Below, piece after piece: positions 7,911 to 16,110 of a stretch of 34,712 bases of DNA. The first letter of the stretch is position 1. Each line of letters begins with the position of its first letter. The translations under genes and the position numbers were made by a program. Origin of the DNA: Bacillota bacterium (GTDB lineage: Bacteria > Bacillota > JADQBR01); the NCBI GenBank assembly GCA_016278515.1, contig JADQBR010000136.1, positions 1 to 34,712 on the forward strand, read 5' to 3'. The notes beneath the pieces are model-generated. The model saw only the letters and a program-made list of their open reading frames with translations, was not told where the DNA came from and ran no database searches.

Positions 7911-10127
7911 TTAATTCATTAAGTATCTCTCTATACCTCTAGCTATACCCTTGGCTATTTTTTGTTGAAACCCGGGATTTCGTAACAGTATTTCTTCTTC
8001 AGCGTTTGAAATAAAAGCGGTTTCTACCAGCACAGATGGAACTTTTGTATTCCTTAATACAGAAAAGTTTTCTTCTCTCACCCCAAGATCAGCCGTGTCG
8101 GCTGCATTGACTAATTCTCCTTGTATCAAATTAGCCAATTTATAGCGTTCGTTGCGTTGTGAAGACAATGATGCTGACCACGAAGGTGCATAAAAGTAAG
8201 TGGTTGACCCTTTGAGCCTTCTAGAGGGAGATGCATTTGCATGAATACTCACAAAGAGGTCGGCATTATTATTGGCAACCCTAGCCCTATCTTCCAAGCT
8301 TAAATTAGTATTCCCTTTACGTGTCATGATTACTTCCGCACCTGTCTCTTTAAGTAATTCGGCAAGCTTTAGCCCAATATCTAATACTACCTCTTTTTCA
8401 TATGTCCCACTATACCCGATAGCCCCCGGATCCGAAGCACCCCACAAGGTCCTGCCGGCATGGCCGGGGTCAATTACTATTTTCCTACCTGCTAAGCTGG
8501 GAGGTGTGACACTTATTTCCAAAGTCCGACCATTATCCAGATTGTTCAGCTTGTACCCTATATTTTCATCCACATCCAGTACTACTCTGACAATATCCTG
8601 TTCGAACTGCCCCAGCCTAATCTGTTTGACCAGATTGTCATCCACGGCAAGTTGTTGTCCTTCCTCAGGAATTGTTAATATCTGACCGGGTAAGTCAATT
8701 ACTAGTCTGGACGGATTTTGAAGCTGCATAATGTCATAAATTATCGGTTCACTAGATTTAACTACTATGGACAAGTTCCCGCCATTATGCCCAACCCTCG
8801 TTTCATAGATGCCCTTTTGTTCCTTATCCCTGGTTTCATCTTCTTCATTATCCTTCTGCCGGTCCACACTACCTCTATCAGATACAGAACTACGTTCAAT
8901 CCAACCCGTCGTCTCATCACCCAGACTAACTTCGTACCAATCCTGCTGTACCGTCAACAGTTGAAGAATGCCACCTTTAGCTATTGCTCTAACCTTTGGG
9001 AATCTTATGTCGGGTCCATAATATAGATACATGTCATAACGTGCAGTAAAAAATCTGTTTCCCGAAGTCCCAGGTGTTTCCGTCCCTTCATCCACCTTAT
9101 CATCACTATTTTGCTTTTCGTTACCTGCCTTATCTTGGTAATTATGACCTGTTGGAGTAGTCTTTTCTTCTGCCTGTCCCAACCAACCTGCGATCCAGCC
9201 TTTTTGACCGTTAGCTAAGGCAATCTGCAGCCATTCATCTTGCTGAGCAACTATGGTATATTCCTCACCTTGCTTTACTTGGGTAATCCGTGAATCTGTT
9301 GTACTCGGCCCCGACCTAACATTAACTACATTTCCGGTCACTTTAACCTGCCGCAATTCAGGCTGGGCAGATCCATCTCTCGAGGATTGACTTTGCTCAT
9401 CATACAGCTCACCCAGCCAATCGGCCAAGTAACCTACCTTTCCTTCTTTAAGCTGCACTTTATGCCACCCATCTTCAGAAGCCAATGCAGTTAACCTAGT
9501 TCCTTTAACGGTGCGGCTGACTACGGGGCTATTTTCATTAGGCTGTAAGCGAATATTAACCGTAGAGCCAGTTACAATAACAACACCTATGGGTTTCTGC
9601 GGACTCTTCTCATCCTTTTGGTTATTAGAACCGGAGGGAGAATCGATTGACTTAGTCAGCCATCCGGCAACCCAACCGCTACGCTTACTATTTAACTGTA
9701 TTTCCAACCAATCACCTTGCTTACCAATTACTTTGAAGTCCTCGCCGTTTTTCACCTGATCTATCATACTGTATGTAGTCTCGGGTCCACTGCGGACGTT
9801 TACCACCGAACCGGCAATCTCTATCCGGCTGGAACCTTTAATAACTTTATCCTGATTAACCTGCACAAGTTCTTTCGCAATCCAACCGATACGTCCATCC
9901 GCAAATTCAACCTTATACCAACCATTCTTTTCATCCAGAATTTCTAGCTTATACCCCTCCGTCACAACCCCTACTTTCAACTCGCTGGTAGATGGCCCAC
10001 TTCGGATATTTACAACACTTCCGGTTACAACCCCGGTTTGAGCAGCAAAAGCAACTGCGCTTAAAACTAGAATATATATAGAAACAATTGTGAATGCAAT
10101 CACATTTTTATATGCTAATTTTAGCAT
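7911..10127 (-). CDS. N-acetylmuramoyl-L-alanine amidase with five SH3b repeats, AMIN and amidase_3 domains
   Basis: This exported cell-wall hydrolase of about 738 residues cleaves the amide bond between MurNAc and L-Ala. A signal peptide (LAYKNVIAFTIVSIYILVLSA, cleavage near AFA-AQ) is followed by five bacterial SH3 repeats at about 33-88, 100-160, 182-240, 258-315 and 352-415. Four carry the VVNVRSGP-like signature; the fifth is divergent (YLYYGPD). An acidic linker leads to an AMIN domain (about 440-545) and the catalytic domain from IVIDPGHAG to the end. Zinc ligands are in DPGHAG, YEKEVV and SIHANA, and the catalytic Glu in VLVETAFISN. The ATG with GGAGGG 10 bases upstream is chosen over an upstream TTG. 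Five SH3b repeats is a long wall-binding array. Confidence 0.93.
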   Translation of the reverse strand: MLKLAYKNVIAFTIVSIYILVLSAVAFAAQTGVVTGSVVNIRSGPSTSELKVGVVTEGYKLEILDEKNGWYKVEFADGRIGWIAKELVQVNQDKVIKGSSRIEIAGSVVNVRSGPETTYSMIDQVKNGEDFKVIGKQGDWLEIQLNSKRSGWVAGWLTKSIDSPSGSNNQKDEKSPQKPIGVVIVTGSTVNIRLQPNENSPVVSRTVKGTRLTALASEDGWHKVQLKEGKVGYLADWLGELYDEQSQSSRDGSAQPELRQVKVTGNVVNVRSGPSTTDSRITQVKQGEEYTIVAQQDEWLQIALANGQKGWIAGWLGQAEEKTTPTGHNYQDKAGNEKQNSDDKVDEGTETPGTSGNRFFTARYDMYLYYGPDIRFPKVRAIAKGGILQLLTVQQDWYEVSLGDETTGWIERSSVSDRGSVDRQKDNEEDETRDKEQKGIYETRVGHNGGNLSIVVKSSEPIIYDIMQLQNPSRLVIDLPGQILTIPEEGQQLAVDDNLVKQIRLGQFEQDIVRVVLDVDENIGYKLNNLDNGRTLEISVTPPSLAGRKIVIDPGHAGRTLWGASDPGAIGYSGTYEKEVVLDIGLKLAELLKETGAEVIMTRKGNTNLSLEDRARVANNNADLFVSIHANASPSRRLKGSTTYFYAPSWSASLSSQRNERYKLANLIQGELVNAADTADLGVREENFSVLRNTKVPSVLVETAFISNAEEEILLRNPGFQQKIAKGIARGIERYLMN

Positions 10128-10261
10128 AAGAAACACACCCTCCAAGAATACTGTCTATTATAGGGTCTATTTCTTTCTTGGAGTCGAATTTCCTGCATAT
10201 GCAGTAAGAAGAAATTGAGGAAAAATGTTCCAATTAATATTTCACTTTTCCAAACCAGACA

Positions 10262-10287
10262 AAAAAAAAGCATCGGACCCGATGCAA
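10262..10287 (-). terminator. terminator after the GerMN gene
   Basis: On the minus strand GCATCGG, GT and CCGATGC form a 7-bp stem with a 2-base loop, followed by TTTTTTTTT. It begins 8 bases after the stop codon at 10295. Confidence 0.9.
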
Positions 10288-10294
10288 AAATAGT

Positions 10295-10909
10295 CTATTT
10301 TATTATTAGATCTGTATTTGGTGCCATTGCCTGTGAAACGTCCACATGCCCTGCTATACTCTCCACATACTGGCCATCAACCAAGATCTGCACTTCGTCG
10401 ACCGTCGAAAACTGGCTAAGGGTATTTACAATCGAATATACAGTAAGATTTTCTTCCGTACTGCCCCCTAGGTGGTTTTCGATTAAGTCACTGGTGAAAT
10501 CTACAATCATTAGACCGTTATCTTTAACATTAATGTCTGTGAGTTGAGTCCCTTCAGGTATTGTCGGTAATAAACCTGATTGCATGGGGCCATTAATTAA
10601 TTCTGTTATGGTTGCACGGGCTATTCCTTCTACTTTTGGAACACTTCTGGTCTCAGTCACTAATCCTTCCCCCGATGGATCAGCAAAGAATAACGTGACA
10701 TCGGTGATTTCTCCTAGATATTCTACCTCAGGCGTTATCGTCGGTTCTTCCGGTGGTTCAAAGACGGCATTATCTAATTGGACATCTTCATCCGAGTCTC
10801 TAAAAGATAAAATGCGATCTACAAGGCCACAACCAGTAGCAGTAAATAATATGCCGACTATAAGCACCACAACCAATACTTTTAAGTTAGATTTTGAAAC
10901 TAAAAACAT
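10295..10909 (-). CDS. GerMN-domain lipoprotein (sporulation/germination)
   Basis: This is a 204-residue lipoprotein. The N-terminal hydrophobic segment VLVVVLIVGILFTATGC ends in a lipobox with Cys27, then an acidic linker rich in Asp, Glu and Pro, and then a GerMN domain (about residues 65-200): ITDVTLFFADPSGEGLVTETRSV, ATITELINGP, GTQLTDINVKDNGLMIVDFT, NTLSQFSTVDEVQILVDGQ. GerMN proteins include B. subtilis GerM, needed for the SpoIIIAH-SpoIIQ (A-Q) complex in sporulation. The single GerMN domain here differs from the two of GerM. The ATG start has AAAGGAGGGG upstream. It is probably monocistronic, and its nearness to a wall amidase suits a wall or spore role. Confidence 0.85.
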   Translation of the reverse strand: MFLVSKSNLKVLVVVLIVGILFTATGCGLVDRILSFRDSDEDVQLDNAVFEPPEEPTITPEVEYLGEITDVTLFFADPSGEGLVTETRSVPKVEGIARATITELINGPMQSGLLPTIPEGTQLTDINVKDNGLMIVDFTSDLIENHLGGSTEENLTVYSIVNTLSQFSTVDEVQILVDGQYVESIAGHVDVSQAMAPNTDLIIK

Positions 10910-11239
10910 CTTCTCTTTCCCCTCCTTTAAAATGGAACTCTGTTACTCTTAATCTTATAAAGGGAAAGATGAATTTATTACTTATTTTTAGCTCAGACCA
11001 TTAAAAGTTTCCTAAAAATGTTCAAAAACACCGCAGGGGTACCTATCATTTCTATCCAAGCCAGCTTATAATGATACATCATAATGTAAAAAGGCAAATA
11101 TTAATGGTAGACAGAAAAAATTCAAGGATAAACAGTGCGAAATTAAAATAATTTTGAATTTAACAAAAACAAAGCAGGACTTTTCATTAAATTATCAAAA
11201 TTATTAATAAATCACCTCTTTATAGAAAGCGGGGGGCAT
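10910..11239. other. divergent promoter region between GerMN and LytTR genes
   Basis: No gene is seen. The region is AT-rich and must hold the promoters of both flanking genes. A short palindrome, ATGATACATCAT (11071-11082), sits in the middle and could be an operator. No convincing -35/-10 pair was found. Confidence 0.35.
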
Positions 11240-11986
11240 ATGAGTAAATTAAAGGTTCTAATTGTTGACGATGAGTATCCTGCAAGGAAAGAGCTTCGCT
11301 ATTACTTGGACGTCTACGATAATCTACAAATTATAGGCGAAGCTACAAACGCACATGAAGCCATGGAGTTAGTTAATGCCTTAGACTACAAAATATTGTT
11401 CTTAGACATAAATATGCCCGGCAGCAGCGGCTTAGAGTTAAGTAATAAACTGCAGCAAAAGGCTAATTCCCCTTATATTATTTTTGTTACTGCCCATGAA
11501 GAATTTGCCTTAGAAGCATTTAAGGTTAACGCAATAGACTATATTCTAAAACCTATCGATCCGAATCGTTTGGATAATGCATTACAAAAGGTATTTAAAC
11601 TAGTTGAATTTGGTTCATCGACAAAAGAAACAAAAATAGAAAATAAAACCCCCTTGGGCTTAATTCCTGTAGAGTCTCAGGGCAAAACTATCTTACTCGA
11701 AGAAAAGGACATTGTCTTTGTTTACGCAAGTAACGATTATACCTATATCAAAACCCAGAGTCAAAAATATCTAACACGCTTTACCCTAAAAGAGCTGGAA
11801 CAACGGCTAAATTCTTCACTTTTTCATAGATGCCACCGGTCTTATTTAATTAATATTAAAAAAGCGCGTGAAGTAATACCTTTATATAACGGCACCCTAA
11901 CCTTAATAGTAGATGATAGCCAAAAAAGCGAAGTTCCCGTTAGTAGGTCTCAGAGCAAAAAGATGCGTACTTTATTAGGGTTATAG
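11240..11986 (+). CDS. LytTR-family response regulator
   Basis: The 248-residue regulator has an N-terminal receiver domain (LIVDDEYPARKELRYYL, acidic pocket DD; phosphoacceptor Asp in FLDINMPGSSG near residue 57; switch residue in FVTAHEEFALEAF; Lys in YILKPIDPNRL). A C-terminal LytTR DNA-binding domain follows (about 140-248) with DIVFVYASNDYTYIKT, FTLKELEQRL and FHRCHRSYLINIKK. Such regulators usually work with a LytS-type or 10TM/5TM histidine kinase; none is adjacent, so it is an orphan. The ATG has CGGGGGG upstream. It ends at a bidirectional terminator facing hisC. Known LytTR targets include murein hydrolases and pyruvate transporters; the target here is unknown. Confidence 0.92.
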   Translation: MSKLKVLIVDDEYPARKELRYYLDVYDNLQIIGEATNAHEAMELVNALDYKILFLDINMPGSSGLELSNKLQQKANSPYIIFVTAHEEFALEAFKVNAIDYILKPIDPNRLDNALQKVFKLVEFGSSTKETKIENKTPLGLIPVESQGKTILLEEKDIVFVYASNDYTYIKTQSQKYLTRFTLKELEQRLNSSLFHRCHRSYLINIKKAREVIPLYNGTLTLIVDDSQKSEVPVSRSQSKKMRTLLGL

Positions 11987-11990
11987 TGCA

Positions 11991-12020
11991 AAAAGGAGAG
12001 CGGATATCCGCTCTCCTTTA
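11991..12020. terminator. bidirectional terminator between convergent genes
   Basis: AAAGGAGAGCGGATATCCGCTCTCCTTT is a perfect inverted repeat of 14-bp arms between the stops of the LytTR gene (plus) and hisC (minus). T-runs are short on both sides. Confidence 0.8.
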
Positions 12021-12023
12021 ATA

Positions 12024-13136
12024 TTATTTTATTTTCAGACCAGCTAACGAATCATCCAATGCATCAAAGAAACGTTTATTCTGCTCCTCAGTGCCTACTG
12101 TCAACCTTATATAATCTTCATTGCCAAATATGTCACCGGAGCGTACGATAACTCCCCTCTGAAGCATAGCTGGAAACAGCTCTTTTGAAGATACCCCAAC
12201 CTTAATGAAGATAAAATTGGCTTCTGTCGGAACATAACTAAGTCCTCGTTCCTCCAAACCACGATAAATTTGTTTCTTGCCTGCTTCATTAAGCTGGACA
12301 CTTTCCCTAACGTGATTTTGATCCTTAATACCGGCGAGAGCGGCTGCTTGTGCAAAATTATTGACGTTAAACGGTTCCATGGTGCGTTTAATCCAAGAAA
12401 TTACTTCCGGATGTGCAATTCCATAGCCAATACGCAGACCTGCTAAACCATAAACCTTAGAAAAAGTTCTTAAAATAATAACGTTTTTCCGGCCTTGCTT
12501 TACGTAGTCCAGAGTCTTGGGATACTCCTGGTTTTGTACATATTCGTAATATGCTTCGTCAAATATAACCATGACATTGTCAGGAACTTTTTCCATCAAG
12601 TCATCAACTTCCTGTTTTGTCACGACAGTACCGGTTGGGTTGTTTGGATTGCATACAAATAACAGCTTAGTTTTATCCGTAATTTTTTCGGCCATGGCAG
12701 ATAAATCATGAGTGAAATCCTTTAACGGAACGAATATGCATTCTGCATCCATTAACTTGGCTGCAAATATATATTCAGAAAATGACGGCTGCCCTATCAC
12801 AACTTCATCACCAGGTAGCAAAAATGTTTCAGCGATTAATTTTAATAATTCATCAGACCCGTTTCCTACCATCAATTGATTAGGAGAGACTTCCCAGTGC
12901 TGACTCAAGGCATCTTTTAAATAGTAACAATTGCCATCAGGGTAAATCTGGGCCTTAGCTGCTAAATCTTGTATAGCACTAACGGACTTAGGAGACGGCC
13001 CTAAAGGGTTCTCATTAGCTGCCATTTTAATTACATTTTTAATTCCTAATTCTCTTTCTACTTCCTCAATAGGCTTTCCCGGTACATATGGCTTAATATC
13101 TGCCAAATTTTTTCTCACCATTTTCGATAAATCCAT
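12024..13136 (-). CDS. hisC: histidinol-phosphate/aromatic aminotransferase
   Basis: This is a 370-residue class I/II PLP-dependent aminotransferase of the HisC subgroup. Seen are the N-terminal YVPGKPIEEVERELGIKNVIKMAANENPLGPSP, GNGSDELLKLIAETFL, the NPNNPTG substrate-carboxylate region, IFDEAYYEYV (PLP Asp-Tyr), and the Schiff-base lysine in LRTFSKVYGLAGLRIGYG; the C-terminal arginine lies in YIRLTVGT. HisC acts on histidinol phosphate, and many HisC-type enzymes also transaminate phenylpyruvate or hydroxyphenylpyruvate. No other his gene is present and it is downstream of a Phe-type T-box with paaK, so aromatic transamination is the likelier job here. ATG with GGAG upstream. Confidence 0.9.
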   Translation of the reverse strand: MDLSKMVRKNLADIKPYVPGKPIEEVERELGIKNVIKMAANENPLGPSPKSVSAIQDLAAKAQIYPDGNCYYLKDALSQHWEVSPNQLMVGNGSDELLKLIAETFLLPGDEVVIGQPSFSEYIFAAKLMDAECIFVPLKDFTHDLSAMAEKITDKTKLLFVCNPNNPTGTVVTKQEVDDLMEKVPDNVMVIFDEAYYEYVQNQEYPKTLDYVKQGRKNVIILRTFSKVYGLAGLRIGYGIAHPEVISWIKRTMEPFNVNNFAQAAALAGIKDQNHVRESVQLNEAGKKQIYRGLEERGLSYVPTEANFIFIKVGVSSKELFPAMLQRGVIVRSGDIFGNEDYIRLTVGTEEQNKRFFDALDDSLAGLKIK

Positions 13137-13207
13137 ATTAACAACTCCTTACTGAATCAGTTGGTTATCAAAAAACTTAACCTTTCCAACGTTCCCTCTT
13201 TCCAACT

Positions 13208-13639
13208 TTATAGGGCATATATTTCTTCACCTTTAAGTATGTTTATTCCTTTTTCTTGCAAAACTTTTATGGCATCATCAATATTCTCCACACGGAAAAT
13301 AACTAAAGCATCTTCATAAGCGCTCCCTACAAACGCATAAAGATATTCAATATTGACCTGGCGCTTTTCTAAAATCTCCATAACTCCTGCTAACCCGCCC
13401 GGTTCGTCGGACATGGCCACCCCGATAACCTCAGTCATGCTAACTGTAAATCCTTGTTCTTTCAACACCTCATATGCTTTATCCGGTTCATTAACTATTA
13501 GACGCAAAATCCCAAAGTCAGAAGTATCTGCGATCGATAACGCGCGAATGTTTACCCCTTCTTCAGCCAATAACTTTGTTACCGCTGCCAGTCTGCCTTG
13601 TTTGTTCTCCAAAAAAATGGATATTTGCTTGATCTTCAT
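13208..13639 (-). CDS. tandem ACT-domain amino-acid-binding protein
   Basis: A 143-residue protein made of two ACT domains, ferredoxin-like folds that bind amino acids. The first spans about 1-70 (ISIFLENKQGRLAAVTKLLAEEGVNIRALSI), the second about 72-143 (VAMSDEPGGLAGVMEILEKRQVNIEYLYAFVG). There is no catalytic domain. Proteins of this kind are common beside paaK in anaerobes and may sense aromatic amino acids, modulating the neighbouring ligase or aminotransferase; that is inference. It lies 21 bp after paaK and 71 bp before hisC, all under the same T-box. GGGGGTAGG lies upstream of its ATG. Confidence 0.9.
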   Translation of the reverse strand: MKIKQISIFLENKQGRLAAVTKLLAEEGVNIRALSIADTSDFGILRLIVNEPDKAYEVLKEQGFTVSMTEVIGVAMSDEPGGLAGVMEILEKRQVNIEYLYAFVGSAYEDALVIFRVENIDDAIKVLQEKGINILKGEEIYAL

Positions 13640-13660
13640 TCAGGTCCTACCCCCTTATTT

Positions 13661-14962
13661 TTAGTATTTACGCTTATCAAAAACTCTTTTAGCCTTTCCT
13701 TCGCTACGTTCAATAGTTTTTGGTTCAACCAAAGTAATCTTAGCACTAATCCCTAAAACAGTATCAATTTCTTTTCGTATCTTTTCTTCCAACTGTTCTA
13801 ACCGTCTTACTTCATCGGAGAAAAGCGCCTCCGATACTTCAACCTGAATTTCTAACGTATCCAAGGTGCCAATACGGTCCACTATTAATTTATAATGCGG
13901 TTCTGTTTCCCCAATATCCAATAAGACACTCTCCACTTGAGAAGGAAAGACATTAACACCTCGAATAATTAACATATCATCACTGCGACCACTCACTCTT
14001 TCCATACGAATATGAGTCCGGCCACAGGAACATTCTTCCTCGATTAACCTGGAAATATCACGAGTACGATATCTGATCATCGGTAAAGCTTCTTTCGTAA
14101 GAGAAGTAAATACTAGTTCACCTACTTCTCCTATTGGTAAGGTTTCTCCTGTTTCGGGATTTATTATTTCCGGGATAAAATGATCCTCGAAAATATGCAA
14201 CCCTCTTTTCTCTTCACATTCTATAGCAACACCTGGGCCAATTATTTCGCTCAGACCGTATATGTCATGAGCGGAAATATCCAGTTTTCTCTCAATTTCC
14301 TTACGCATATTCTCAGACCAAGGTTCTGCACCAAATATACCACTTTTAAGTTTTAAATCCGTTTTAGGATCAATACCCATTTCTTGCATTACCTCGGCCA
14401 TAAATAAAGCGTAGGAGGGCGTACAGGTTAAAACCGTAGTACCATAATCTTTCATAATCATAATTTGTCGTTTTGTATTACCACCCGACGTGGGAATAAC
14501 TGATGCACCTAATCGTTCGGCTCCGTAGTGCACCCCTAGTCCCCCGGTAAATAAGCCGTAACCATATGAATTTTGAATAACATCTTCACGCCCAGCCCCA
14601 CCGCAAGCTAGTGAACGCGCCATCAATTCTGCCCAAGTGTTTAAATCATTTCTCGTATATCCTACTACCGTCGGCTTTCCTGTAGTACCCGACGAGGAAT
14701 GAATGCGGACTATTTCTGATAGATGTACGGCAAACATTCCATATGGATAATTGTCCCTTAGGTCCTCTTTAGTCGTAAAAGGTAGCTTGCTCAGATCATC
14801 CAAGGAACTTATATCCCCCGGTTCCATTCCCTTATCCTGCATTACCTTCTTATAATGCTCAACATCATGGAAACTCCGTTCAATTGTCTGTTTCAACCGC
14901 TCCAACTGCAATTCCTTTAAGTCTTCTCTCGGTAGAGTCTCATATTTTTCATTCCAATTCAT
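13661..14962 (-). CDS. paaK: phenylacetate-CoA ligase
   Basis: An AMP-forming ligase of 433 residues, the standard length of PaaK, activating phenylacetate or another aryl acid with CoA. Seen are the N-terminal [22 protein letters not shown], the P-loop-like [54 protein letters not shown] and the C-terminal domain with [23 protein letters not shown]. No ring-epoxidase genes (paaABCDE) are near, as expected for an anaerobe. It is first after a T-box reading Phe codons, so it should be made when charged tRNA-Phe is short. That suggests phenylacetyl-CoA is used to make phenylpyruvate and phenylalanine. The ATG follows GGGGGGTATTTAA. Confidence 0.93.
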   Translation of the reverse strand: MNWNEKYETLPREDLKELQLERLKQTIERSFHDVEHYKKVMQDKGMEPGDISSLDDLSKLPFTTKEDLRDNYPYGMFAVHLSEIVRIHSSSGTTGKPTVVGYTRNDLNTWAELMARSLACGGAGREDVIQNSYGYGLFTGGLGVHYGAERLGASVIPTSGGNTKRQIMIMKDYGTTVLTCTPSYALFMAEVMQEMGIDPKTDLKLKSGIFGAEPWSENMRKEIERKLDISAHDIYGLSEIIGPGVAIECEEKRGLHIFEDHFIPEIINPETGETLPIGEVGELVFTSLTKEALPMIRYRTRDISRLIEEECSCGRTHIRMERVSGRSDDMLIIRGVNVFPSQVESVLLDIGETEPHYKLIVDRIGTLDTLEIQVEVSEALFSDEVRRLEQLEEKIRKEIDTVLGISAKITLVEPKTIERSEGKAKRVFDKRKY

Positions 14963-15043
14963 TTAAATACCCCCCAATATATTGTTATTCATATTACCTA
15001 TTGTGCCAATGGCTGATCAAAAAATTACCCCAAGACGCAGGAA

Positions 15044-15093
15044 AAAGCCTTAGTTGCATTCATGCTAATCCAGAAAGGTTACTTTCTGATAGT
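15044..15093. repeat. dispersed intergenic repeat, copy 2
   Basis: Second copy of the element at 7085-7137: AGCCTTAGTTGCATTCATGC, then a CAGAAAG/CTTTCTG hairpin and GATAGTA. It lies between the T-box terminator and paaK, so it is transcribed as part of the paaK leader on read-through. Confidence 0.7.
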
Positions 15094-15136
15094 AAAAATA
15101 AAGCCACAATTCCGTCTCAGGGACGAAATTGTGGCT
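15093..15136 (-). terminator. second (main) T-box terminator
   Basis: On the minus strand AGCCACAATT(T)CGTC and GACGGAATTGTGGCT pair around CCTGA, followed by TTATTTTTA. Its 5' arm overlaps the T-box antiterminator, so it is conditional on tRNA charging. Confidence 0.88.
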
Positions 15137-15460
15137 GCGCGCTACCACCCTGCTGGTTCATGGATATACCTCTCTATGGGTGTAAAACTTGGTTTTAGAA
15201 AATAAAAAACCCCATCCTAGGGCTGAGAGTCTTTTCTCATGTTACCACCCTAAATGTGGTATAAAACAAGTACGGGACCAAGTCCTTATACCCTCTTCCC
15301 CTTAACGGAGGAAGATCCGTCGCACCTACTAACCATACAACTCAGCGTACGGCATTCAGCTTGAAACTCCCAGGAGAACTTCAGCTTAATCATCCCCACC
15401 AGGCTCCCACCATTCCCGACTCGCTTTTGGTTTCTACTAAGTTTACTTTTCCTGTTCATT
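15093..15460 (-). promoter_or_regulatory. T-box riboswitch (Phe specifier) with two antiterminator/terminator platforms
   Basis: On the minus strand a T-box Stem I is seen (AGCGAGTCGGGAATGGTGGG, then AGCC, about 15400-15425). The specifier loop is GAAG-TTC-TCCTGGGAG; TTC at 15376-15378 reads Phe by alignment with the glyQS pattern (GAAA-GGC-ATTCTTGAG). A first T-box sequence, AGGGTGGTAAC (15241-15251), is followed by a weak hairpin AGCCC/GGGTT and a T-run (15203-15224). A second, AGGGTGGTAGCGCG (15138-15151), is followed by a strong hairpin ending in TTTATTTTT (15093-15136). No second Stem I is present. A likely -10 (TATAAT, 15470-15475) lies upstream. Confidence 0.9.
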
Positions 15461-15541
15461 GTTTTTAAAATTATATCACTGTATTTATTTAATTTAATCA
15501 CAATTCCGTGATTTAGTCAACTAATTAATTGAAAATTTGGT

Positions 15542-16084
15542 CTAACCTTCTGCTCCTAGTTCCAGTGAGTTTAAGATAGTTTCAATCTCCTTTATTTCTG
15601 CCTCATAACTTTGGCAAGTCTGCAAGTCAAACATACTAAGGTTCTTTTTGGCCAGCTCAATGTTCCCCTTACCACAGGTCATTAATAAAGCAAACCCGGC
15701 TTCCGCATCTCCCTTAACAATTTCATAACAACTATTGTGTAGAGGTTCATATTGATTCATAACATCGATACAAGCCCTTGCCATTTCCAAGGGAATTTCC
15801 ATAGCCCTAGTTGTAGCTCCCTCTTCATTCCGTAGAACAGCAGAAAAAGCAGTCATATCCTCATTTCCAAAATCGAGTAGTTTTTCAGCAAACTCTGTCG
15901 TCTGCATAGCGAGATCTTCGAAACTATGGCTGTTTATCCTTTTCAATGTAATTTTACAAACCATGCCGATTAAAGAAGCACCTAAAGCGCCTGTAATTGC
16001 TAATGAAGCCCCTGCGCTAGGTTGTACCCTTGTAGAATTTAGCTCATCAAGAAATTCTTTAATTAAAGTATTTCTAATATCCAA
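15542..16084 (-). CDS. cyclodeaminase/cyclohydrolase family protein (FchA-like)
   Basis: An all-helical protein of about 180 residues from the formiminotransferase-cyclodeaminase (FTCD_C) family. These proteins act on formimino- or methenyl-tetrahydrofolate. Typical is the N-terminal FLDELNSTRVQPSAGASLAITGALGASLIGMVCKIT (usual form PGGGSVAAL), followed by helices ending in KGNIELAKKNL and a long C-terminal helix. The glycine-rich segment is weaker than in proven cyclodeaminases, so the exact reaction is uncertain. The TTG at 16084 is chosen because GGAGGAATAACA lies directly before it; a GTG 8 codons upstream lacks a ribosome site. It follows the flavodoxin gene closely and is probably cotranscribed with it. 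Confidence 0.78.
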   Translation of the reverse strand: MDIRNTLIKEFLDELNSTRVQPSAGASLAITGALGASLIGMVCKITLKRINSHSFEDLAMQTTEFAEKLLDFGNEDMTAFSAVLRNEEGATTRAMEIPLEMARACIDVMNQYEPLHNSCYEIVKGDAEAGFALLMTCGKGNIELAKKNLSMFDLQTCQSYEAEIKEIETILNSLELGAEG

Positions 16085-16110
16085 TGTTATTCCTCCAGTA
16101 TCATTCACTA

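Noticed and set aside
13661-14962. Aerobic phenylacetate degradation cluster
   Set aside because: No paaABCDE, paaG or paaZ genes are present and the T-box implies need for an amino acid, not catabolism.
15286-15501. 71-codon minus-strand frame upstream of paaK
   Set aside because: It lies wholly in the T-box Stem I and specifier region, has no ribosome site, and its sequence is explained by RNA structure.
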